From: Haloglomus halophilum
GTDB taxonomy: Archaea; Halobacteriota; Halobacteria; Halobacteriales; Haloarculaceae
DNA: 64,000 bases
Direction: 5' to 3'
Assembly (NCBI RefSeq): GCF_024298885.1
Contig: NZ_CP101166.1
Coordinates: forward strand, 744,001-808,000
Each line of letters begins with the position of its first letter. Position 1 is the stretch's first letter. This document shows positions 50,010-58,428 of the stretch, in pieces. A program made the translations under genes and the position numbers. Below the pieces are notes generated by a model. That model was not told the origin of the DNA, ran no database searches, and saw nothing but the letters and a program-made list of their open reading frames with translations.

Positions 50010-50034
50010 GGTTCGGCGGCTTCGCCGCCGAACC
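50010..50034. terminator. Perfect 11-bp hairpin after the AstE/ASPA-family gene
   Basis: GGTTCGGCGGC (50010-50020), loop TTC, GCCGCCGAACC (50024-50034) lies 19 bases past the stop. A short T-run (49996-50001) sits before it. Further palindromes of the GCGAGCGAAGCGAGC kind lie at about 50075-50130. The strong stem suggests transcription ending or RNA stability; haloarchaeal terminators do not need a stem, so the role is inferred. Confidence 0.5.
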
Positions 50035-50229
50035 GCTCCTCGCAAAAACTGGTTGAAAAAGGCTGCCGCTCTCCGCTCGCTTCGCTCGCTCCGAGCGGTG
50101 AAACGCCCTCGCTCCGCTCGGGCGTATGCAGGATACTGTCTCCGTGGCACCGGCACGGCCCTGTTGCCTGCTCCACCAGCACCACCCAACCACCGAAACG
50201 CCCACGCCGTCCCCGCGTGACCCGCCAGC

Positions 50230-51306
50230 ATGAGCGACCTCCACTGTCCCGCGTGTGGAAACGAGTACGCCGACCGCTGGCGCTGCGAGTGTGGGGCGCC
50301 GCTGGATTACGAGCAGCCGCTGCCGGACGCCGACAGCCCGGCCGAGGCCGACCTCGACCTCTCGCGGGGGCTGTGGGCGTTCTCGGCGTTCCTGCCCGTC
50401 GGCGCGCACGTGACGCTGGGCGAGGGGCCGACGCCGCTGGTCGAGGCGCCGGAGTGGGACGCCGAGTTCAAGCTCGACTGGACGTTCCCCTCGGGGTCGT
50501 TCAAGGACCGCGGCGCGACGGCGGTGCTGTCGCGGGCCGCGGAGCTGGGCGTCGAACGGGTCGTGGAGGACTCCTCGGGCAATGCAGGCGCCGCCATCGC
50601 CACCTACGCGGCGCGGGCCGGTATCGACTGTGCGGTGTACGTCCCCGCAGACGTGAAGCCGGGGAAGGTGCGGGCCATCGAACGCGCCGGGGCAGCAGTC
50701 GAGCGAGTGGAGGGGTCGCGCGAGGCCGTGACCGAGGCCTGCATCGCGGCGGTGGAGGCGGGCGAGGGCTGGTACGCCAGCCATGCGTGGAACCCCTACT
50801 TCTTCGCCGGCACGGCGACGATGGCGTACGAACTCGCGTGGCAGCGCGGCTGGTCGGTGCCGGACGCGGTGGTGCTGCCGCTGGGCCACGGGACGATGTT
50901 CCTCGGCGCGTATCGGGGCTTCCGGGCGCTCCGGGACGCGGGGTGGACCGACTCGATGCCGCGGCTACTGGGCGCACAGGCCGCCGGGTACGCGCCCGTG
51001 GTCGAGGAACTGCACGGCGAGGCGGCCGCCGCGGGCGACAACAACGCCGCCGACGGTATCCAGATACGGGAACCGGTCCGGTTCGACGGGATACTCGGCG
51101 CGGTCGACGCCACCGGCGGGGACGCCATCGCGCTCGGGAGCGAGGCCGTCGAGCGGGAGCTCGACGCGCTCCACCGTGCGGGCTTCTACGTCGAGCCGAC
51201 CTGTGCGGTCGCGCCCGCCGCACTGCGCGCGTACCGGGAGCGCGGAGTGGTAGACGCGGACGACGACGTGGTGGTCGGGCTGAGCGGGAGCGGGCTGAAA
51301 GGATGA
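50230..51306 (+). CDS. threonine-synthase-like PLP-dependent enzyme
   Basis: This is a 358-residue fold-type II PLP enzyme. It begins with a zinc ribbon (CPACG, CECG) typical of archaeal threonine synthases. The Schiff-base lysine is Lys92 in PSGSFKDRGATAVL. The phosphate-binding loop is DSSGNAGAAIATYAARAG, and AGFYVEPTCAVAPAAL lies near the end. Threonine synthase turns O-phosphohomoserine into threonine. It is shorter than many ThrC proteins, and the haloarchaeal family has several paralogues, so the substrate may differ. Confidence 0.87.
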   Translation: MSDLHCPACGNEYADRWRCECGAPLDYEQPLPDADSPAEADLDLSRGLWAFSAFLPVGAHVTLGEGPTPLVEAPEWDAEFKLDWTFPSGSFKDRGATAVLSRAAELGVERVVEDSSGNAGAAIATYAARAGIDCAVYVPADVKPGKVRAIERAGAAVERVEGSREAVTEACIAAVEAGEGWYASHAWNPYFFAGTATMAYELAWQRGWSVPDAVVLPLGHGTMFLGAYRGFRALRDAGWTDSMPRLLGAQAAGYAPVVEELHGEAAAAGDNNAADGIQIREPVRFDGILGAVDATGGDAIALGSEAVERELDALHRAGFYVEPTCAVAPAALRAYRERGVVDADDDVVVGLSGSGLKG

Positions 51307-51392
51307 TTAGGAAATCACTCTCCATTCCCAGATGATATCTCCGAAGTAGTGGAATTAGCTCTCGTTTTTGGCGATAATAACGCCAGTTCGAA

Positions 51393-51554
51393 CTATCCTC
51401 TGAACCGCCTGTCGATAGCAGCTCGGCAGTTGGGACAGCGCAGCTGTACCCCATCCGACCGCTCGACCCGTCGCCAGTCGCCGTCGATGGGAGCGCGGTG
51501 TGGACACTCGGGGCAGAACAGCGTCAGTTTGGGGAACGTCGAGTTGGAGGCCAT
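51393..51554 (-). CDS. 53-residue zinc-finger micro-protein
   Basis: This is a 53-residue protein from ATG 51554 (an ATG at 51584 would add ten). Two knuckles, CPEC (near 14-17) and CPNC (near 41-44), enclose HRAPIDGDWRRVERSDGVQL, the usual layout of haloarchaeal one-domain zinc fingers. The C-terminus is basic (RAAIDRRFRG), which suits nucleic-acid contact. A TATTATT box (51602-51608, read on the minus strand) predicts a start near 51579. Two palindromes lie between that box and the start codon (see the regulatory entry). Confidence 0.8.
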   Translation of the reverse strand: MASNSTFPKLTLFCPECPHRAPIDGDWRRVERSDGVQLRCPNCRAAIDRRFRG

Positions 51555-51600
51555 CGTACGAATCCGTACGATTCCATCGCCCATAAGACACTAGTACTAG
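51553..51600 (-). promoter_or_regulatory. Paired palindromes at the promoter of the zinc-finger micro-protein
   Basis: CTAGTACTAG (51591-51600) is a perfect 10-bp palindrome lying just after the TATTATT box. ATCGTACG (51553-51560) and CGTACGAT (51565-51572) form an 8-bp inverted repeat that reaches the ATG at 51554. CTAG is usually scarce in haloarchaeal DNA; two copies within ten bases stand out. The placement suggests operators controlling a small regulator, perhaps by itself. Confidence 0.55.
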
Positions 51601-51741
51601 GAATAATACGAACTTAAGACAATCAATCAACCAATGACGACGCCATATAATCGTCATATGGGCAATTAGTTTCGGTTTCGGTTTCGGGTGGCCCGATACG
51701 ACGGGAGGGGCCGGCTCCCGCGACCCGGCGCTCCGGGGTAT
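51555..51741. other. AT-rich intergenic tract with TTTCGG hexamer repeats
   Basis: This tract is markedly AT-rich from 51570 to 51670 and includes AATCAATCAA (51621-51630). At about 51668-51688 the hexamer TTTCGG is repeated three times. It holds the zinc-finger gene promoter described separately and the 3' end of metY transcription. No further gene is seen. Confidence 0.5.
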
Positions 51742-53040
51742 TCAGGTCGCGGCCTCGATGGCCTGCCGGAGGTCGTCGATGATGCGGCCGGGGTCCTCGA
51801 TGCCGACCGAGAGTCGGACGAGGTCGTCGGTGACGCCCGAGGACTCCTTCTCCTCGTCGGTTAACTGCTGGTGGGTCGTGGAGGCGGGGTGGATGATGAG
51901 CGTCTTCGCGTCGCCGACGTTCGCGAGGAGGCTGGCGAGTTCGGTGGACTCGACGGTCGTGCGGGCGGCCTCGTAGCCGGCCTCCAGCCCGAAGGTGATC
52001 ATGCCGCCGTAGCCCCTGTCGAGGTACTCGCTGGCGGTGTCGTGGGTCGGGTGCGATTCGAGGCCGGGGTAGTTGACCCACGCCACGTCCTCGTGCTGGT
52101 CGAGGAACTCGGCGACGGCCATCGCGTTCTCGCAGTGGCGCTCCATCCGCAGGGGGAGCGTCTCGATGCCCTGGATGGTCTGCCAGGCGTCGAACGGTGA
52201 CTGCTGGTTGCCCAGGTCACGCAGGCCGCGAGCGATGGCGGCGTAGGTGAACGCCTGCTCGCCGAACGTCTCGGCGAAGTTGACGCCGTGGTACGCGGGG
52301 TTGTCCTTCGCGATCTCCGGGTAGTCGTCGGCGTACTCCTGCCACGGGAACGAGCCGCCGTCGACGACGACCCCGCCGATGGTGGTGCCCGAACCGTGGA
52401 GCCACTTCGTCGTGGAGTTCCAGACGAGGTCGGCGCCGTGTTCGAGCGGCCGGCAGAGCGCGGGCGTCGCGAACGTGTTGTCCACGAACAACGGCGTCCC
52501 GTGCTCGTGGGCGATGTCCGCGATACGCTGGATGTCGGGCGTGTCCAGCGCCGGGTTGCCGATCGTCTCGAGGTGGACGTACGCGGTATCCTCGTCGATG
52601 GCCTCGGCGTATGAGTCGTAGTCCAGCGTGTCGACGAAGCGTGTCGTGATGCCCCGACGCTCGACGGTGTGGGTGAGGTAGGTGTAGGTGCCACCGTACA
52701 GCGAGGAGGCCGAGACGATGTTGTCGCCGGCCTCGGCGAGCAGGAACGTCGTCAGGTCGAACGCGGCCATCCCGGAGGAGGTGACCGCGGCGCCGACGCC
52801 ACCCTCCAGCGCCGCGAGGCGCTCCTGGAGCGTCTCCAGGGTGGGGTTCATCAGCCGGGAGTAGATGTAGCCAGGTTTCGAGAGCTCGAACTGCGCGGCG
52901 GCGTCCTCGGCATCCTCGAAGACGTACGAGGTGGTCTGGTACAGCGGCGGCGCCCGGGCACCCGTGGCGGGGTCGGGCTCCTGGCCGGCGTGAAGCGAGT
53001 CTGTCGCGAGGTGTCGGTCGTCGGAGGGTTCGTCACCCAT
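51742..53040 (-). CDS. metY: O-acetylhomoserine aminocarboxypropyltransferase/sulfhydrylase
   Basis: This 432-residue PLP enzyme of the Cys/Met metabolism family adds sulfide or methanethiol to O-acetylhomoserine to make homocysteine or methionine. Motifs: APPLYQTTSYVFEDAEDAAA, KPGYIYSRLMNPTLETLQER, GVGAAVTSSGMAAFDLTTFL and GNPALDTPDI. The PLP lysine is Lys212 in NSTTKWLHGSGTTIGG. The C-terminal substrate part is TLIIHPASTTHQQLTDEE. Length and insertions match MetY rather than MetB. The start at 53040 was chosen as MGDEPSDDRHLATDSLHAGQ. It lies upstream of, and separate from, the zinc-finger micro-gene. Confidence 0.94.
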   Translation of the reverse strand: MGDEPSDDRHLATDSLHAGQEPDPATGARAPPLYQTTSYVFEDAEDAAAQFELSKPGYIYSRLMNPTLETLQERLAALEGGVGAAVTSSGMAAFDLTTFLLAEAGDNIVSASSLYGGTYTYLTHTVERRGITTRFVDTLDYDSYAEAIDEDTAYVHLETIGNPALDTPDIQRIADIAHEHGTPLFVDNTFATPALCRPLEHGADLVWNSTTKWLHGSGTTIGGVVVDGGSFPWQEYADDYPEIAKDNPAYHGVNFAETFGEQAFTYAAIARGLRDLGNQQSPFDAWQTIQGIETLPLRMERHCENAMAVAEFLDQHEDVAWVNYPGLESHPTHDTASEYLDRGYGGMITFGLEAGYEAARTTVESTELASLLANVGDAKTLIIHPASTTHQQLTDEEKESSGVTDDLVRLSVGIEDPGRIIDDLRQAIEAAT

Positions 53041-53140
53041 AACCGGCCGCTCGGCGGGGAAGGTAATCAACCCACCTCCGAATGCCCGGTGAACGTTCGG
53101 CCGCTCGGTGGGGACGCCGTCGCCGTCACCGGGACCCGGA

Positions 53141-54238
53141 CTACGCGGCCTTCGAGTCCGGCCGCCGGGGGGCACGCTGCTCCGCGATGGCGAAGGCGAG
53201 CGTGCTGAACAGCCCCAGCAGCGTTCCCCCCGCCAGCGCGGCCGCGAGGTACGCCAGGTCCGCGTACGGCAGCGCGAGGAAGAACGCGCTCACGCCGTGG
53301 AGGACGACCGCGATGGCGATGACGTAGAACGGGGCGTTGAGGTAGCGCCAGCGGAAGTCGCCGGCGATGTACTCGTCGGTGATGCGCCCGAGCGAGGCGA
53401 TGACGCCGGCCGCGGCGAACCACTCGACAGCACCGTTGACCAGCGCCGCGAGCGTCTGCCCCGGCCCCAGCCGACCGCCGGCCGTCGCGCGGAGCGTCTC
53501 GACGAGGTCGACACCGGTGACCCCGCCGACGACCAGCAGCGCCGCCGCGACGACGTACGTGACCAGCGTCACACGACCGGTGAACAGGCTCGTCCGGGCG
53601 CGCTCGACCACGCGGTCGATGGTGCGCTCGACCGCGAGCCCGCGTGCGAGGATGTAGAGTCCGAGCAGCGCGGATACCACCCCCAGCGTCGAGCCGGGGA
53701 GCTTGAGCAGGTCGGCCAGCACCGCGACCGGATAGATGAGCAACAGGATGCCCAGCGGCACGAGGATGGTCCCGCGGGTCTCGGGGTCCGAGAGGACCTG
53801 TTTGAAGGTGTAGTACATCGACTCGAGGTCCTGGGCCTGCCGGACGACCACCCGGCGGACGCCGTCGATGGGGACCCGCGAGCGGATGACTGGGATGACG
53901 GACTCGTCCTGGGCGCCGTCGGTGACCACGAGCGCGCGGACGTCCTCGCCCGTCGCGAGGGAGGCGAGCACCGTGTCCACCTCGTCGCCGACCTCGCGGT
54001 TGGCGGCCACGTCGCCGCGTTCGTTGCCGGTGACGACGGCCACCTCGACGGTCTCGTCGGTGATACGGTCGTAGAGGTGACACCCCTCGAAGCAGACGTT
54101 CACGTCCGAGTCCTCGGGGTCGGCGGTCGCCAGGTCCACCGCTGCACGCTCGACACGCTCGCGGCCGATGACGGGCGTATCGTGGTCCGTCTTCCGGCCG
54201 AGATCGTCATCGAGGTCCACACACAGCACGAGCAGCAC
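53141..54238 (-). CDS. DUF373 family membrane protein
   Basis: This is a 365-residue protein from GTG 54238. Residues 1-135 are a soluble alpha/beta domain (LLVLCVDLDDDLGRKT, TGNERGDVAANREVGDEV, ALVVTDGAQDESVIPVI). Five or six membrane helices follow (TRGTILVPLGILLLIYPVAV, VTLVTYVVAAALLVVGGVTG and others). DUF373 proteins are archaeal and without assigned function; the soluble domain resembles a nucleotide- or Rossmann-type fold. A TTAATT box (54266-54271, minus reading AATTAA) supports leaderless GTG translation. The gene's 3' end lies 100 bases from metY's start on the same strand. Confidence 0.85.
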   Translation of the reverse strand: MLLVLCVDLDDDLGRKTDHDTPVIGRERVERAAVDLATADPEDSDVNVCFEGCHLYDRITDETVEVAVVTGNERGDVAANREVGDEVDTVLASLATGEDVRALVVTDGAQDESVIPVIRSRVPIDGVRRVVVRQAQDLESMYYTFKQVLSDPETRGTILVPLGILLLIYPVAVLADLLKLPGSTLGVVSALLGLYILARGLAVERTIDRVVERARTSLFTGRVTLVTYVVAAALLVVGGVTGVDLVETLRATAGGRLGPGQTLAALVNGAVEWFAAAGVIASLGRITDEYIAGDFRWRYLNAPFYVIAIAVVLHGVSAFFLALPYADLAYLAAALAGGTLLGLFSTLAFAIAEQRAPRRPDSKAA

Positions 54239-54292
54239 GGTCGCGGCTGCCTACGACGGGCCGGGTTAATTCGCTTGTGGGTGGCTGGCAGG

Positions 54293-55003
54293 TCAGGCCG
54301 ACCCCGCCGCGTGCTCGACGCCCTCGAGTAACGTCCGCATGGTCCCCTCGCGGGGGCCGGCGGCCCGCGGGTGGGCCGCGACGGTGAGCACGAAGTCCTC
54401 GCCGGCCCGGACGGGCGTGCCGACGTAGAGGTAGATGGGGACGTCCGTCGAGACGACGGCGGTCGTCAGCAGGTCCGCCTCGGCGGTGTACCGGGTCACC
54501 CCCGTGGACTGCCCGAGGAGCGTTCCCGAGAGCTCGGCGTCCGTCGCGAGGTTCCGGAAGCCGCCGTAGTGTTGCTGGATGAGGTTCGCCAGTTCGTCGG
54601 TCGAGAGGTTGGCGACCGGGTTGAGTGTCCGGCCGAAAATGTCGACCGCCGGCGTCGTGAACGCGGCGAACACCGCGGCTCGCGCGTCGGTCGGGATGCC
54701 GAGCCCGTCGGTCAGGCCACCGCTGTCGAGGCCGACGCTGCGGTCGTACTCGGCCAGCAGGTTCGTCACCTCCACCGTCCGCCGGATCGGCCCCAGCGAG
54801 ACCTGACGGCTGAACGGAATCGCGGTCACACCGGCCTCCTGATAGCCCGCCTCGGAACGTGCCTGTGCCGTGACGGTGGCGCTACCGGACTCGAACGACA
54901 GGTCACCCGCCAGGCCCGCACAGCCAGCGAGCCCGACGGTGGCGGCGGTCGCGCCGGCCGCGAGAACCGAACGACGGCTCCTCCCCGGCGACTCCTCGGT
55001 CAT
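54293..55003 (-). CDS. TAT-exported lipoprotein (DUF6517-like)
   Basis: This is a 236-residue protein. A twin-arginine signal (RSRRSVLAAGA) is followed by lipobox GLAGC (Cys28), so it is exported folded and lipid-anchored, the common haloarchaeal route. The mature part is a beta-rich domain (LSFESGSATVTAQARSEAGY, PIRRTVEVTNLLAEYDRSVG, DVPIYLYVGTPVRAGEDFVL). I link it to DUF6517 by overall look only. Its ligand is unknown. The start at ATG 55003 places the signal correctly. It precedes the DUF373 gene on the same strand, 54 bases apart. Confidence 0.83.
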   Translation of the reverse strand: MTEESPGRSRRSVLAAGATAATVGLAGCAGLAGDLSFESGSATVTAQARSEAGYQEAGVTAIPFSRQVSLGPIRRTVEVTNLLAEYDRSVGLDSGGLTDGLGIPTDARAAVFAAFTTPAVDIFGRTLNPVANLSTDELANLIQQHYGGFRNLATDAELSGTLLGQSTGVTRYTAEADLLTTAVVSTDVPIYLYVGTPVRAGEDFVLTVAAHPRAAGPREGTMRTLLEGVEHAAGSA

Positions 55004-55134
55004 ATCCGACGCCACGCCGTCGGCGGATATGGGCCTGTCGGCCGTGCATGTGGCTCGACAACACACGTTAGAGAGACATGAGGTCAGAGAGATAGGAAAG
55101 GAGATCGAGCCGCAGTGCCGGGCGCCGGGATGGG

Positions 55135-55275
55135 TCAGGCGGCGTCCATCCAGCCACACTCGCCACACGTCGCCAGGTCGCTGACGATGCCCGTCGCCCC
55201 ACCGCAGAAGGGGCAGGTGGCCGCCGGGATGCCGGCGAGCGGGTCGCCGTCGCCGGAGGGTTCGGTGGCGGCCAT
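55135..55275 (-). CDS. 46-residue zinc-finger micro-protein
   Basis: This is a 46-residue frame ending in two knuckles (CPFCGG near 21-26, CGECGW near 37-42). Its ATG overlaps the stop of the upstream micro-gene (TGATG at 55273-55277), so the two are translationally coupled. The composition and length fit haloarchaeal CPxCG micro-proteins. No function is known. Confidence 0.78.
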   Translation of the reverse strand: MAATEPSGDGDPLAGIPAATCPFCGGATGIVSDLATCGECGWMDAA

Positions 55276-55478
55276 CAGAGGCGGAACACCGGGTGGTCGA
55301 ACGTGCTCTCCTCCGTGAACGCCGCGGAGGTCAGCGAGAACTCGCACTCGAAGCAGGTGTAGAGACCCTGCCCGTTGAGCACCGCTGCGCCACAGTCCGG
55401 ACAGGTGTGCCCGGCCGGGAAGTCGGTCGTCGTCGTTTCGAGGTCGGAACCGTCGTCGGAGGTCTCGCGTACTGCCAT
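55275..55478 (-). CDS. 67-residue zinc-finger micro-protein
   Basis: This is a 67-residue protein. After an acidic, Thr-rich leader (about 1-23) come CPDCG (near 26-30) and CFECEF (near 42-47), followed by a hydrophobic tail ending FDHPVFRL. It is the first gene of an overlapping pair with the 46-residue finger protein. The ATG at 55478 is preferred to GTG 55481. TTTAG on the minus strand near 55503-55508 is a suitable TATA box. Confidence 0.8.
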   Translation of the reverse strand: MAVRETSDDGSDLETTTTDFPAGHTCPDCGAAVLNGQGLYTCFECEFSLTSAAFTEESTFDHPVFRL

Positions 55479-55760
55479 CACCAGTGTCCATGCCAGCCAC
55501 CCACTAAAGCGTTTCGTGAATGTCCACCAGAAGAGCTTGTACCACTACAAACACATTATATACTTCGCATCCATTCCGTTATCGTGTTCTAAATTGGACT
55601 CAATAGTTGATATTCGGATATAGGTATCCCGCATCTCCACAGGTGTGTAGTCCCCCCCGTGTAGCTCACCCTGGTTCGTGGCGGCATGCGGGCGCCACGC
55701 ACGCCGGTGGACGAGACGCACGACTTTTCACGTCGCTCCGACAACAGTGGGCAGACACAC
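55479..55760. other. AT-rich intergenic region before the radical SAM gene
   Basis: This region of 282 bases is distinctly AT-rich from 55530 to 55640 (ACATTATATACTTCGCATCC, TTGATATTCGGATATAGG). It holds the promoter of the zinc-finger pair at its left end and CTTTTCAC (55729-55736) as the radical SAM TATA box at its right end. No gene is seen. Confidence 0.5.
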
Positions 55761-56753
55761 ATGATCTCCGAGGGGTGCGAACAGTGCGCGGAAGGCGGGA
55801 AGATGGTGCTGTTCGTCTACGGCTACTGTGACCAGCGCGACTGCTTCTACTGCCCCCTCGGTGAGAACCGGAAGAACGTGAACCAGGTGTACGCCAACGA
55901 GCGCCCCGTCGAGTCCGACGAGGACGTGCTGGAGGAGGCCCACCGGATGGACGCCCTGGGCACCTCCATCACGGGCGGCGAGCCCCAGGAGGCGATGGCG
56001 CGCACGACGCGGTACCTCTCGCTGCTGAAAGAGGAGTTCGGCGAGGACCACCACACGCACCTGTACACGGGCATCACGGGCGGGCGCGAGAACATGCGCC
56101 GCCTGAGCGAGGCAGGTCTCGACGAGATCCGCTTCCACCCGCCGTTCGAGCTGTGGGGTGACCTCCACGGGACCGAGTGGGAGGAGATCCTCTACATCGC
56201 CCGCGAGGAGGGACTCACACCCTCCTTCGAGATTCCGGGTATCCGCGCGGAGCCGGAGTTCCTCGAGTTCCTCGACGAGGGGGCCGCCGAGTTCTGCAAC
56301 ATCAACGAGTTCGAGATGTCCGACGGGAACTACCGCCGGATGCAGGAGGCGGGCTTCGAACTCAAGGACGGCCACATGAGCGCGGTCGAGGGGAGCCACG
56401 ATATCCTCGAGGTGATGGGCGACCACGAGCGGGTCTACTTCTGCACGAGCGTCTTCAAGGACGCCGCCCAGCACCGCAACCGCCTCAAGCGGATGGCCCG
56501 GAACATCCGCCGCCCGTTCGACGAGATAACGGACGACGGCACGCTCGTCTACGGGAAGACGTGGCTCGACCCCGAGAAGCTGGAGGCGCTCGGGGTGCCC
56601 GACGAGTTCTACACCGTCAAATCCGACCACGTCGAGCTGGCGTGGTGGCTGCTGGAGGAGATGGTCGAGGAGGGCGACGTCTCCGAGGGGGAACTGGTCG
56701 AGCAGTACCCGACCTACGACGGGACCGTGGTGGAGCGCACGCCGCTGGCGTAG
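55761..56753 (+). CDS. radical SAM protein
   Basis: This is a 330-residue radical SAM enzyme. The [4Fe-4S]-binding cysteines are Cys23, Cys28 and Cys31 in YGYCDQRDCFYCPLG, a Cx4Cx2C spacing rather than the classic Cx3Cx2C. The SAM-binding GGEP is in GTSITGGEPQEAM. Later motifs include TGITGGRENMRRLSEAGLDE, FEIPGIRAEPEFL and NINEFEMSDGNYRRM. The N-terminus has an extra CEQC pair. It belongs to an archaeal group of uncertain reaction. Inverted AGTCGA/TCGACT (56754-56772) right after the stop may end transcription. Confidence 0.88.
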   Translation: MISEGCEQCAEGGKMVLFVYGYCDQRDCFYCPLGENRKNVNQVYANERPVESDEDVLEEAHRMDALGTSITGGEPQEAMARTTRYLSLLKEEFGEDHHTHLYTGITGGRENMRRLSEAGLDEIRFHPPFELWGDLHGTEWEEILYIAREEGLTPSFEIPGIRAEPEFLEFLDEGAAEFCNINEFEMSDGNYRRMQEAGFELKDGHMSAVEGSHDILEVMGDHERVYFCTSVFKDAAQHRNRLKRMARNIRRPFDEITDDGTLVYGKTWLDPEKLEALGVPDEFYTVKSDHVELAWWLLEEMVEEGDVSEGELVEQYPTYDGTVVERTPLA

Positions 56754-56772
56754 AGTCGAATCCGCCTCGACT
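56754..56772 (+). terminator. Short inverted repeat directly after the radical SAM stop codon
   Basis: AGTCGA (56754-56759) and TCGACT (56767-56772) pair with a 7-base loop, starting at the base after the TAG. A terminator or 3' stabiliser is likely. Confidence 0.4.
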
Positions 56773-56951
56773 GAATCACGTCCACACCAGAGTAGCGAGT
56801 GGCGATGCTCGGTGCGACACGAGGGACGGGCGGGACTGAAAGGGGCCGGGCGCTTTCGACAGGCCGGCAGTGGTGGCAGTAGCACCAGTACTCACCAGCC
56901 AACCAGCCCGGAGCGCACGACTAATCAGCCACAGTCACCAATCGACAGGTA

Positions 56952-57404
56952 ATGCGAGAGTTCGAGCGGAAACAGCTCCTCGAACGGGTCGAGCGCGAGG
57001 GGGCCACGCTCGGTGCCGACATCCCCGACGAGATCGAGGTGCAGGGCGAGACCGTCGAACTGCACCAGTTCGTCTTCGAGATCAAGCGCCGGGACACCGT
57101 CCCGCCGGGCGAGCGCGAGCGGGTCGAGGAGGCGAAGAAGAACCTCCGGCGCGAGCGGCTCCAGCGCAAGCAGCGGCTGGAGGACGAGGCCGAGGCGGCC
57201 GACCTCACCTTCGCGGAGGGCGAGGAGCTCGTCGAGTCCATCATCGGCATCGACCGGGCGCTCGAAGCGTTGCAGTCGCTCGGCCCGACGAGCATCGAGC
57301 AGGAGGCCAAAGCGCAGGAGGCCGCCGACAAGAAGCGGTGGATGAAGTTCCTGAAGCAGGCGCTCGGGCGCGAGGACGATACCGGGAAGCGGGGCGGGTA
57401 CTGA
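56952..57404 (+). CDS. DUF5788-like coiled-coil protein
   Basis: This is a 150-residue highly charged protein. REFERKQLLERVEREGATLG opens a mixed domain with ETVELHQFVFEIKRRDTVPP. A long helix of K/E/R heptads follows (about 50-80), then GEELVESIIGIDRALEALQS and a charged tail. I associate this with the haloarchaeal DUF5788 family. No membrane segment or catalytic motif is seen. CTAATCAG near 56920-56927 may be its TATA box. Function unknown. Confidence 0.78.
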   Translation: MREFERKQLLERVEREGATLGADIPDEIEVQGETVELHQFVFEIKRRDTVPPGERERVEEAKKNLRRERLQRKQRLEDEAEAADLTFAEGEELVESIIGIDRALEALQSLGPTSIEQEAKAQEAADKKRWMKFLKQALGREDDTGKRGGY

Positions 57405-57496
57405 CCCACCGCATCGTGGCACCGGACAGTACGCTGCCACCGGGTGGAGCGGCCCGAACCCGTCGGTCGGCGGTGCCCGACCGTGACGAGGAGTGG

Positions 57497-58339
57497 TCAG
57501 ACATCGAACCGCCGGAAGCGGACGTAGCCGAACGCCAGCGGGAGAACTATCCAGACCGCCAGGATGGGGAACCCGACCCAGCCCTGGGCGTAGGCGGCGC
57601 TCGCCTCCGGGTAGAAGGTGATCTCGCGGTACGCCGGGATGACGGTCCGGGCCGCGTGCATGAACGCGGTCGAGGGGTTCAACATCCCGATGAAGCTGAA
57701 CCAGTCAGGCAGGCCGGCCTCGGGGATGTCCTGCCCGTAGATCGCCAGCTGGAGGAGCAACAGCCCGATATCCCAGCCGATGATGAACAGGAAGTAGAGG
57801 CCACCAGCGCCGACGAACGCGCCGAGTCGCGAGCGCATCCCCGCGGAGAACCCCGTGGCGATGGCGACGTAGACGGCCCCGTAGACCAGCGTGAGGAGCG
57901 TGAACAGGGTGAAGACGGCGGTGTCGAACGACTCGTACGTCGCCAGGGCGATGCCGCCGGCCACGGCGTACCCGGCCAGCACCGCGACCGCGACGACGCT
58001 GGTCCGACCGAGGAACTTCCCGAGCACGACCTCCCGCCGGGAGTTGGGGAGGCCGAGCAGGAGGCGGATACTCCCGCTCTCGCGCTCGCCGACGATGGTG
58101 TCGTAGGCGACCATGAGGCCGAACAGCGGGACGAAGAACACCGCCGGCTGTCGCATGCTGTTCAGGAGGGCCAGCGTGGTCGCCGGGGCGGTGCTGCCGT
58201 CGTCTATGTACAGGGTCGGGAAGAACTGGAGGGCCGCGAGCAGGGCCGCGAAGAGGCCGAACAGCAGGACCGACACCAGCAGCGATTTGGACCTGACAGC
58301 GTCCTCGAAATCCTTCCGGAAGACGGCAGCGAGGCTCAT
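57497..58339 (-). CDS. ABC-2 type transporter permease
   Basis: This is a 280-residue membrane protein with six predicted helices. The N-terminal FRKDFEDAVRSKSLLVSVLL, the loop GERESGSIRLLLGLPNSRRE and the order of helices match ABC-2 permeases of the NosY/GldF type found across archaea. It needs an ATP-binding partner; none is encoded next to it here, which is unusual since the two are normally adjacent. The substrate is unknown. The start at 58339 is taken as MSLAAVFRKDFEDA. It diverges from polX. Confidence 0.88.
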   Translation of the reverse strand: MSLAAVFRKDFEDAVRSKSLLVSVLLFGLFAALLAALQFFPTLYIDDGSTAPATTLALLNSMRQPAVFFVPLFGLMVAYDTIVGERESGSIRLLLGLPNSRREVVLGKFLGRTSVVAVAVLAGYAVAGGIALATYESFDTAVFTLFTLLTLVYGAVYVAIATGFSAGMRSRLGAFVGAGGLYFLFIIGWDIGLLLLQLAIYGQDIPEAGLPDWFSFIGMLNPSTAFMHAARTVIPAYREITFYPEASAAYAQGWVGFPILAVWIVLPLAFGYVRFRRFDV

Positions 58340-58428
58340 ATCCGCGGTTCGGTGACCTGCCCGTTCAAGCTTTCCCAGCCGGCGGTTACCCGCCCGAACT
58401 ATCACGCAGGGCCGAGTTCACACGAACA

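Noticed and set aside
50075..50130. CRISPR-like palindromic repeats after the AstE/ASPA-family gene
   Set aside because: Only short GCGAGCGAAGCGAGC-type palindromes are present, without regular spacing or spacers.
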